Below are positions 47,226 to 57,989 of a stretch of DNA of 64,000 nucleotides, in pieces; position 1 is the first letter of the stretch; each line of letters opens with the position of its first letter. This DNA is from Malania oleifera (lineage: Eukaryota; Streptophyta; Magnoliopsida; Santalales; Ximeniaceae). The notes beneath the pieces are model-generated. The model saw nothing but the letters and a program-made list of their open reading frames with translations. It did not search any database and was not told the origin of the DNA. Made by a program: the position numbers and the translations under genes. The stretch covers positions 151,397,748 through 151,461,747 of the forward strand of contig NC_080418.1 of NCBI RefSeq assembly GCF_029873635.1, given 5' to 3'.

Positions 47226-50200
47226 AAGATATGCTTAAATCGTGACCTTCGGGTTACATTATGGTATCAGAGCAAAGGAGTAGTTACCCTCGATCCTCGG
47301 GAACTCTCGCTTATGAACGATTGTGGTGAAGTAAAACTCTCCGCCTGGAGGCTTGCTGAATTGAGGGATGGCGATACATAACGCCTCAATCTCAGTGAGT
47401 GCTCTAATAGGTACTCGTTGTTGCCACGGGCGCAAGGCCCCTAAGGGAAAGTGACAACACCCGAATATGAATTCATCTTTTTCAGGATTTCTTTGAGTTC
47501 AAACTTAGAGAGCTCGAAGTTTTTATAACATTATTGGGAGATATAAGAAAAAGGGTATAAACATTTTAATGATGTTTTTGTAGAATGTAAATATTTAAGT
47601 TTTATGTCTTTATGTTTTAAGACTATTGAGTAAGGAACGATTGTGAAAATACTGAATTGTTTTGGGAGTTATGTAGATTTATGAAAATGCAGGTGATGAA
47701 TTATTTATTATGGTTGGTGGTTAGAATTACTAAACTCTGGTATTATGTTACATGAAGATTATGTTTATATTTTCCGCTGCGTATATTATGGATTATAGAT
47801 TATCAAGGATTTTATCAAGTATAACGCGCTGGACCTGGGTTTAAAAGGGTTAGGGCGTTACAGATGGTATCAGAGCAACGTCCAGGAAGTGTGATTAATT
47901 TCACATCGCCTGGATATGGATGTAACGCCCCAAACCCTTAAACCCGGGTCCGGCGTGTTATACCTGATAAAATCCCTGATGATCCATAATCAACATATAC
48001 GCAGCAGAAAACATAACCATAATCTCCATATAACATAATACCAGAGTTTACTAATTCTAACTACCAACCATAATAAATTAATCATCCACCAGTATTCAAA
48101 TATATACATGTCTCCAAAACATTATCTACTAATACCAGTATGTTTCACAACCATCCACATCTTATAAAACTTAAAACATAAATTATAAAACATAAAATAT
48201 ACATATCAAAGTTAACATAAAAATATACCCTTTTTTCTTATATCTTCCAAAAATGTTATAAAATCTCGAGCTCTCAAACCTCAATCCTGAGAAATCCTGA
48301 AAAAAAATGAATTCATATTCGAGTGAGACACATCTCAGTAAGGGAAGAAACAATATATTAAACTCAGCGTGTGGCCATCATGAGATTATACATATCATTT
48401 TATAATATTTACAAATCATTAACATAATATTGAAAGTCATTTTCTGATCCTAATCAAACACATACAACTGTTTAACCCACGAGATTACCCAAAGATAGGG
48501 GTAATTACCCGCCCATACAAGTAGCACCCCTCTGCTCTGATACTTAGGTAACCCTAAGGTCACAATTAAAACATACCAGAGCACTCACCTTACTCAGTAA
48601 GCCCTCAAGTGTTAAATTGATCTCGTACTCACGCATTCAACAATAGTTTACTGGCAAAGGCCCTAAGGATAGAGAATTCTACCCTCCCATACAAGTAGGT
48701 TCCCTCTGCCATAGTGCGTTATGCAGCTACTGCCACATCTGAAGCTACTAGTGCACTCGCCTTACTCAGCAAGCCCTCAGGCAAAAGGTACGCCTCGCCC
48801 AATTGTAACATGTTTTATATACATACATATTTCTAATATCATAATACATCATTCTTTTCTGTCATTATACATTCATGCACATTTATTCCTGTTCATAACT
48901 TAACTTTGCATTTCGTTTCACTTTAAGTGACTCTTTCCCATTTACATCATTTACCTTTGTCATTTCATTTCATTACCATTTCATCGTCATTTCATTGCAT
49001 AACATTTCATTTCATTACTTCATACTATAGCTGGTCTTTAGCCATCATCAATTAGTCTACGTAGAAATGTGCTAGATCTGCTAACACAGCTCCTTTTAGC
49101 TGTCATCAGTTAGTCTACACAGAAGTGTGCTAGATCTGCTAACATGGCTGTCTTTCAGCTGTCTTACATTTACATGGTTGCATTTAACATACACAGGCAA
49201 CATTGTCCATATCATATTTTATTTTAATTGCTTTACTTATTTAGCCTGCATCTCATACATTTAACATATATTTGCACAGATTCTCATGCCACACAATTTA
49301 GCAATAAAATTCATACACTGCCTGTAAAATAAGCCAACCAATATTTAATGTTTATATACTAAAAATACATTTCATTTCTTACTTAATTATACTGAAAATA
49401 TTTCCCACTTTCATCAGTTCATTTTCGCATATACATATCTAATAAACAGCCCTAAACTCGGAAAAAAATATAATTTAAACAGTTGGCATTTTACCCATAC
49501 TGAAACATATACATGTACATATAACACAATTTATTTTTCCATTAAATTCATAAAAATTCTGATTTAATATATATTTTTTCCCTTACCTGGTTCCTTGAAC
49601 TACGCCAACAAAGACTCCGAAAAATACCTGCGGCGCTCACCCGGACCCTGAATCAAAAATTCCTAACTCCAATAAATTATTCATGAATAAAATATTATTT
49701 AAATATTTCCTAGAGTTATAATTCCTAAATAAATAAATATACCCTTAAATTTAGCCAAATTGCCAAATTTCTCAAATCCCACTCTCGCTTTGGAGTAGGG
49801 CCTAGAAAACCCCAATTAAAAAATTACCTACGCCAAAATGACGACAACGACAATTAGGACCCCGCGGTGGTGCCTGATTGTCGATTCAACAGCAGATTTA
49901 ACCAGAAATTGAGAAATTGGGAAAAAATTACCTTTCCTCAGGAGCAGTACCTAAGTCGTTTCTACGACAAATCCGCTCTAGTAGAAATGTCGGTGGTGGA
50001 GTTAGGAACCCAACGACACCTTTCGTTTTCCGATCGGCGCTTGTTAAGTTGACGAAATTGAGGAGAGAGAGGAGGAAGACGGATGAGTGAAAGGGAGACA
50101 GTGAGAGAAGCTGAGAGAAGAAGAAGCAGAAAGCTTCAGCATTCGCACGAAGCCTTTGGCTTCCTTCTTTTGTTTTGTTTTGTTTTTTGTTTTTTTGTTT

Positions 50201-50261
50201 TTTTTTTTAAACTTCCTTTTAACTTAACCAATATATATGTATTAAAACTTTAACTTTACTT

Positions 50262-50318
<57 letters not shown>

Positions 50319-51274
50319 CTTTATTCCATTTTTTTACTATTTATTTATTTAATTTAATAACATTTAATTAATTCATTAATTAATTAATTATTATTTTTTT
50401 ATACTATTTATTTTTATTTGTTTATTTAATACATTAATTTAATAGTGTTTAACCAATTAATTAATTAATTATTTTAATTATTATTATTTTAAATTTTTTT
50501 TTTCTCGGGTTATTATAATGGAGATATTAAAGTATTAGGTTAGGGATGATTTATACCAGAGTATAAGATTGAGTTGCAATAAGGATAGGAATTGGTAGAT
50601 TAAGATACCGTTAGGAATTCTGAATTGTGTTTCGTAAGGTTGGGGGCAGAAAACCCTTGATGGTCTTTTGTGTTTTTCTGAAGAAGTTGCTAGCTTTAGA
50701 AAACCATGGTAAATCCATCGATGGTAATGTTTCCGAGTAGAGAAATTCAAACTTGGGATTTGAACTCGATGGTGAGGTTAGTTGATTTTAGAGGTTCTGG
50801 TATCGAGAGAAATCAGCCGATACCACTAGGTAGAGGTGGACGAACATGTGGTTATACGATGGTCCTGGATGAGGCAGATAAAGCCAAGAAGGTAGGTATG
50901 AATTTATGTTGAAGATGATGATGATTTTATTTAATTATTGATGATGCAAAAATTTATATGGGAGACATATTTATTAAATGATATGAGGTATAGTAAATCG
51001 TAAAATTATGGAAATAAAATATTAGGTAACGAATTTCGAGGAAGAAATTTCTTAAAGGAGGGAAGAATGTAAAAATTCGAAAAAAAAATTAAAAAAATTA
51101 ATTAAAATTATTAATTAATTAAGTGGTTAAACACTATTAAATTAATGTATTGAATAAACAAATAAAAATAAATAGTATGAAAAAAAGTAATTAATAATTA
51201 ATTAATGAATTAATTAAATATTATTAAATAAATAAATAAATAAATAAAATAGTAAAGAAAAAAAAATGGAATAA

Positions 51275-51323
<49 letters not shown>

Positions 51324-53595
51324 TTAAGTTAAGTTAAGTAAAAAAAAAAAAAAAAGATGAAGAAAAGGATAAGGAAGCCTCATAGAGGCTTCCTGTGAAA
51401 AAAAAAAAAAAAAAAACAGAGAGAGCCTTTGTGCTCTCCGTCGCCACTCCTCCGTCTTCTCTCCCTTTCCCCTCATTTCTCGGCGGATACTCGACTGATT
51501 GAGAAACAGAAGGTTCCGTTGGGTTCCTAGTTCAGCCACCGACATTTTTGCTGAAGCAGATTTGTCGTGGAAATGACTTAAATACTGCTCCTGGGGAAAG
51601 GTAATTTTTTCTCATTTTCTCAATTTTGTTTTAAATCTGATGTTAAATCGATGATTAGGCACCACCACTGGGTCTTAGTCGTCGACATCGTCATTTTGGC
51701 GTAGGTAATTTTTCAATTGGGATTTTCTAGACCTCACTCCAAAGCGAAAGTGGGATTTGAGAAATTTGGTAATTTGACTAAATTTAAGGGTATATTTATT
51801 TATTTAGAGTTTATGACCCTAGGAAATATTAAAATAATATTTTATTTAAGGTTAATTTAATGAAATTAGGATTTTTGATTTAGGGTCCGGGTGAGCGCCA
51901 CAGGTATTTTTCGGGATCCCTATTGGCATAGTTCAAGAAATCAGGTAAGGGGTAATTATATATTAAATCAGATTTTATGAAATTAAAGGCAATAATTTAT
52001 GTTATATTATATGTATGTTTTGGTGTGAATTATTAAAATGCTAGTCATAAAATTTATGTTTTCTGAGCTTAGAATTGTCGATATAATTATGTATATGTGA
52101 AAGTGAACGAATGAAAATGAAAAGAATTTCTTGACGAATTAAATAAGAAATGAAATGTATTTTTAGCATATAAATGTTAAATGTGGGTTGACTTATTTTA
52201 TGAGAAATATATATGAATTTTACTATTAAATTGTGTGGCATGATAAATCTGTGCAAATTATATGTTAAATATATGAGATGCAGGTTAAGTAAGTAAAACA
52301 ATGAGAATAAAATATGATACAGACAATGCTGCCTGTGTGTGTTAAATGTAACCATGTAAAGGTACGACAGCTGAAAGTAGGGTTAACAGATTCCAGCGCA
52401 TTTCTATGTGGACTAACTGTAGTAGATTCTAGCACATTTTTATGTGGACTAACAAATGACAGCTAAAGAGCGGCTGTAGTACAAAGGGATGAAATGAAAA
52501 TGTTATGAAATGAAATGACAAGGAATGACAATGCAATGAAATGAAATGTGAATGAAATGAAATGTAAAATGTGAATGATACAAATGGGAAAAGGTCACTT
52601 AAAGTGAAACACAAGGAAAAGTTAAGTTATGAACATGAAAGAATGTGAATGATTGAATAATGATGGAAAGAATGATGTATTATGATATTAGAAGTATTTA
52701 TATATGTAGAACATGTTACGTTTGGGCAGGGCGCACTCTTCGTCTGAGGGCTTGCTGAGTAAGGCGAGTGCACTAGTAGCTTCAGATGTGGCAGTAGCTG
52801 CATAACGCACTAGGGCAGAGGGAACCTACTTGTATGGGCGGATAGAATTCCCTATCCTTAGGCCGATAAACTATTGTTGAATGCGTGAGTACGAGATCAA
52901 TTTAACATTTGAGGGCTTACTGAGTAAGGTGAGTGCCTTGGTATGCTTAAATCGTGACCTTAGGGTTGCTAAATGTATAAGAGTAGAGGGTTGCTACTTG
53001 TATGAGCGGGTAATCACTCCTATCCTTAGGTAATCTCGTGGGTAAACCTTTGCATGTGATTGTTAGGTTCAGAAAATGACTTTCAGTGTTATGTTAATGA
53101 TTTGCATATGTTATAAAATGATATGTATAATCTCATGATGGCCACATGTTGAGTTTAATATATTGTTTCTTTCCTTACTAAGATGTGTCTCACCCGAATA
53201 TGAATTCATCTTTTTCAGGATTTCTTCAAGTTCAAGCTTAGAGAGCTCGAGGTTTTTATAACATTATTGGGAGATATAAGAAAAAGGATATAAACATTTT
53301 AGTGATGTTTTTGTAGAATGTAAATATTTAAGTTTTATGTCTTTATGTTTTAAGGCTATTGAGTAAGGAATGATTGTGAAAATACTGAATTGTTTTGGGA
53401 GTTATGTAGATTTATGGAAATGCAGGTGATGAATAATTTATTATGGTTGGTGGTTAGAATTAGTAAACTCTGGTATTATGTTATATGAAGATTATGGTTA
53501 TGTTTTCCGTTGCGTTTATTATGGATTATGGATTATCAAGGATTTTATCAAGTATAATGTGCTGGACTCGGGTTTAAAAGGGTCAGGGCGTTACA
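46972..53595 (+). mobile_element. Gypsy element with large LTR and tiny interior (LARD-like), same LTR family as 1767-11423
   Basis: The 5' LTR (46972-47864, 893 bp) begins TGTAATAAC and ends GGGCGTTACA. The 3' LTR (51068-53595, 2528 bp) begins TGTAAAAATTC and ends GGGCGTTACA. Flanks AGCCA (46967-46971) and AGTCA (53596-53600) agree at four of five bases. A clean TGGTATCAGAGC primer site (47867-47878) follows the 5' LTR, and a polypurine tract (GGAGGGAAGAA) precedes the 3' LTR. Without its own nested insert the interior is about 600 bp and encodes nothing recognisable beyond a short Gag-linker-like stretch (about 50706-50912). It depends on other elements and is broken. Confidence 0.83.
47921..50517 (-). 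mobile_element. Solo gypsy LTR nested in the LARD-like element
   Basis: On the plus strand it starts TGTAACGCCCC and ends CGGGTTATTATA (2597 bp), the reverse complement of the same LTR family. It has a perfect 5-bp duplication ATGGA (47916-47920 and 50518-50522). The host leader on both sides matches the uninterrupted leader at 7330-7380. Confidence 0.92.
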
Positions 53596-54185
53596 AGTCA
53601 GCTAACCATCCAGGATGTTTTCTATTATTATTATATGAGATGAAATACGTTTATAGAAATTCAGTATGTTCTACTATGTTATGATTATATATGTTTTCTC
53701 AGATATGATACAGACTATTTTACCTAGTATGTTTATGTACTGTATAAGTATAACATAAAAATACTCATGTTGCCACACACTGGTATTAGTTTATTTTTCC
53801 TTACTGAGAGGAGTCTCACCCCAAATTATATTAACATTTCAGGAGCCCCAAATGGAAGAGCGGATAAAGCTCCGCAACACTAGATTTCGATAGTCCTACC
53901 CTATCTAAAGGGTAAGTATTTTGCTAGGGTCAGACGGATTTTTGGGTAGCAACCCTAGGACTCTTTTTAGATATTTTGAGATGCACATATTTATATGATG
54001 GATGTAGTAACTCTGGTATTGTGTTAGTTGGAAAATTTAATATGTATGTGAATTTACGTTTCCTGCTACTTAGGGATGTGTTGAATTTCAGGTTACCCCT
54101 GGTACCTTGGGTCTAGGTGGATTATGGTTTACCAGGATGTTATTATGTGGAAAAAAATTATATGGTAAATAAGCAGGTCGTTACA

Positions 54186-55266
54186 CGAGGTGCATGAAAA
54201 AGCTCTCATGGAGGAAGAAAACATGAATCTTCTCCAAATGTTAGACAGGGAGAAAGTTTCATGGAGAATAAAATCAAGGGAGTTATGGCTCAAGGTGGGA
54301 GACAAGAACACCAATTTTTTTTTCACAAAATGGCCTCAATGCATAGGAAAAACAATTTCATATTAAGAATGATTATTAACAAAAAAGTTTACGAGAAGCC
54401 TATCGAGATCAAGGGGGAAACTACTAAGTTTTTTCAGGACCTTTAACAAAACCTTTCTCTTGGAGGCCTCACCTCTCAAGGGAAAAGGCTATAACTCTTC
54501 CCTTACATGTCAAGGATGAGCTTGAAAGTCCTTTGTTTGAAGAAGAAATTTGGAAAGTTATGACCTTGATGAATGAGGACAAATCGATCCAGATGGTTTC
54601 ACTATTTGTTTTGTCCAAAATTGTTGGAAATTCTTGAAAAATGATTTCATATCGGCCTTCCAAGAATTTTTCTCGAACGAGAGGTTCAAAAAAAGACTCA
54701 ATTCCACTTTTATTGTTATCATTCCAAAAAAAAAAAAAAAAAGCAAGTTGAGAATGTTAAAGATTTCAGATCTATAAGTCTGGTGGGTATTTTCTACAAA
54801 ATTTTGGCAAAGGTTCTCTCCATTATAGATTTCATCATAACCCTTTCAATGGAATCAAGCTTTGTTTCCTATAAGCGAATAATATCTGGTTTCCAAAAAT
54901 CCAACATATGTGGTTGATTCTGCTCCATTTTTCTTGACAATTAAGCCCCTCACATTCCATGATAAAATTTTGGGATTCATAATGACACTAGGGGTGCCTT
55001 ACTTTTCTCAATATTCCTCAACAAAGATTTGAAATTCGTGCCACAGTCCTCCTATCTGATACCTATATCGCTGCCAATTTTAACTGCTCTTTCAATAGCC
55101 CATCCTGGCTTTTTTTCCTAATCTGGAGCAATATTAAACCAATAATAATCCACTACTAATCCACAATTGCAACCGGAACCAGGGCTTACCGAAGAACTAT
55201 TATGTGTTTGCATAGGCTTGGTGTCATGCTCGGCTGAAATGGGTTTCGCATGCTCACCTGCAACGG
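54186..55266. mobile_element. Rearranged LINE (L1-type): RT part on plus strand, ORF1/endonuclease part on minus strand
   Basis: Plus strand, 54186-about 54860: MLDREKVSWRIKSRELWLK then GDKNTNFFFHKMASMHRKN, the segment just before the RT core in plant LINEs, then FRSISLVGIFYKILAKVL, the start of the RT domain, with frame breaks. Minus strand, about 54992 leftward to about 54880: MNPKILSWNVRGLIVK, the start of the ORF2 endonuclease; to its right (54995-55266) lies text like a LINE ORF1 end. The two parts face each other, so one has been inverted. The left end abuts a gypsy LTR and the right end is cut by the gypsy LTR at 55267. Confidence 0.75.
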
Positions 55267-56328
55267 TGTAGGGACTCTCAAAAAAACTATTATATTAAAT
55301 AAAATAAATAAATAAATAATGATATGAAACTTATTTGTGCGTGTGTGTGTATATATATAAAAACATATAGATGATAATACAAAAGCTATATATATAATCA
55401 TATATTATTATATATGTATATATAATACTAATATAATAATAATGTATGAATGGATTGCATTAAATGCAATGTGATGCATCGTATTTCAATTGCCCATTTC
55501 CTTCTTCTTCTACTTGAATTCATTTTCAATTTCAAAGTTCCCATGGCCGTGACTCTCCCTTTCTCTCTCCTCAAACCTTCCTGCTCTCTCTTTCTTCAAT
55601 TTCTCCCTATCCATAAGCCAAATCGATGATCAGACACCACCATGAAGTCCCGGCTTCGATCCTTAACAAGTTAATCGGAGCAGATTTTACGTTTGAACTT
55701 TCTAGGCACCACTCCAGGGCCAAAATAAGGGGAATTAATTATATCAGTTATTTTAGAAATTTACTCGATTAAATCATGTTATGTGATTACTAGAATATTG
55801 TGCTTTGTGAGTAATTTTATGGCTATGAAAATCATGATTTATTTATTAAATTGTAGTATTTGATTATTAAATTGTAATATATGATTCAATTAGATTTTTG
55901 GGAATATTTTGAAATTAAATTAAACTGCAAGAATTTGATTAAATTAGATTTTTAGGAAAAACCTGACATTATGAGTTTGAGAAAACCCTAGAAAAGGTGA
56001 TATATTATTTTTCAGCAAAAATATATTTTTCCTGGGCGATTACTATATTACTGATTTTTCAGTCAAATCGTGTGGCATGAAATAATTATTGTTGTATAAT
56101 TAAACATGATGATTGTTATATAATTATGAAATGACGATTATGACATGGCATTTTTTTAATATTGAGTTGTGAATTTATACTGAAATCATGAAATATTGGG
56201 AATAATGTGATTTATAAAAAGACAATTTTATACCAATATGATTTGTTGTTATGAAATGCACAGTGATTTATAGATCATATAATTATTGAGAAATATGAAT
56301 TGATGAAATTATTACTATATTATGACTT

Positions 56329-56601
56329 GTGTGAAGGGCCACAAAAGGGGTGAATTGGCCATGTTATGTGTGAATGTCCACGAAAGGGGTGAATTGGTAA
56401 TCTTTTGTGTGTGGGGCCACGAAAAAAGTGAATTGACCATGTTATGTGTGTACGGCCACGAAGGGGTGAATTGATCATGTTATGTGTTTAGGGCCATGAA
56501 AAGGGGTGAATTGGTCATGTTATGTGTGTAGGGCCACGAAAGGGGTAAATTGGCCATGTTATGTGTGAAGGGCCACGAAAGGGGTGAATTGGTCATCCTA
56601 T
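56329..56601 (+). repeat. 39-bp tandem repeats in the 5' LTR of element F (7 copies)
   Basis: Seven copies of a unit built on GTGTGTAGGGCCACGAAAGG and GGTGAATTGGTCATGTTAT. The 3' LTR has the same array with five copies (63640-63834). Confidence 0.93.
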
Positions 56602-57989
56602 GATGTGATATGCCGATTTTATACCGATACAGTTATGATATGACATTTTTTTTATCGATTATGATATGATATAACAGTGAAAACATGCTTTATACAAATT
56701 TTTGAAATGATGATTATGAAATGAGATTATGTTATCTGTTATGTTATATAAATTGTACTATATGATATCAGAAACCTGATGGACTAGGTATGTTTAGAGC
56801 ACGTTCTTGTAGCTAGCTAGAAAGATTAGACAATGTAATTCCCCTGTGTCCGACCCGAGAAGTGTTGAGAAGCGTAGGATGGGCGGACCAGGTTGGGTGG
56901 GCATATGTGTATAGTTATGTTATGTTTGACTTAATCTGGTAGGCTAGCAATGGTTAAGTCCAGCCCTTGGGCCGCACAACCCGATCATGCGGAGTTAATT
57001 CATGATGTTATGCTAGAACCATCAAGGGAAAGAAAAGGTAGTTTTTTGAAAATAGAATTATCTATTATGTTAGAGTATGTTTGAGTAGAAAATGTGTACC
57101 TTGAAATGTATAGGTGTGAGTTATGATTGTTGTACAGATGCTTTTTGGTTACAGTTTAATTAATAGCTATATTTAAATATGTAAAACTCATCTGCCACAC
57201 ACTGACAATAATTTATTTTGTCTTACTAAGAGGTGTCTCACCCCAATAAATATTTCAACATTTCAAGACCACGAGGGGATCGAGCTTAGAGCTACAGGAC
57301 AAGATATAGATTGTATTATTTAAAGTAAGTGCTGGTGAGATCAATTATGTATATAGTGATAATTTTTATACATTTGGGGGTCGTATTGTAGCATTATTTT
57401 TGGAGAGTAACCTATGTAATTATGATGACATTGGTGCTCTGGTATTGTATCTAGGATATTATGTGTATAATTCCGCTGCATGGTAGATATATGTGATGAA
57501 CAGGTTAGCCTGGTATTCACTTAGGGTTCGGGATATTATGGCATGGAATCAGAGTTTAATATGTGGAAAAAAATATAGTAGAATTTTTGGATTGTCACAG
57601 TAATCAAAGCTTAGGTTGCTAGGTTCTGTAGACTTCAGCAGATAACAATACCAGAGTATAGGAATGGATCTTGATGAGGGTAGGAAATGGGTAGATCAGC
57701 ACTTTAGTAAGCCATCGTTGGAAGATAAATAGGAATTTGAGGTTTCATCTCACAGCATGGAGATAGGAATTCTGTGGTTGTTTCCGTGATTTTTCTGAGA
57801 CGATGGTATCAGGAAAGCCATGGTAAACTATCGTCGAGTTTTGTTTGTAAGCTGCAGGACTAAATCTTAAATTGGGATCATTGATATAAGTTGAATGGTT
57901 ATATGAGGATATTTTATGGTTTCTTAGTTAGATAAGTACACAGATCATGTTATGATATAGGATTCTACGGTTGTTTTCTGCCTTAATTT

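Larger units (their letters stand above)
40849..54185 (+). mobile_element. Gypsy 3' LTR interrupted by two younger elements
   Basis: It starts TGTAATGAACCG straight after a polypurine tract and ends CAGGTCGTTACA. Its own sequence is 40849-41702, about 46325-46971 and about 53601-54185, some 2.1 kb in all once the two inserts are set aside. TATAAATA is at 41128-41135, with about eight TTCGTCGACGAA-like palindromes at 40930-41115. The conserved CTTACTGAGAG.AGTCTCACC block lies at about 53800-53820. A cluster of about four GATATACCGGCATATGGGCC-like repeats occurs at 46385-46520. Confidence 0.82.
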
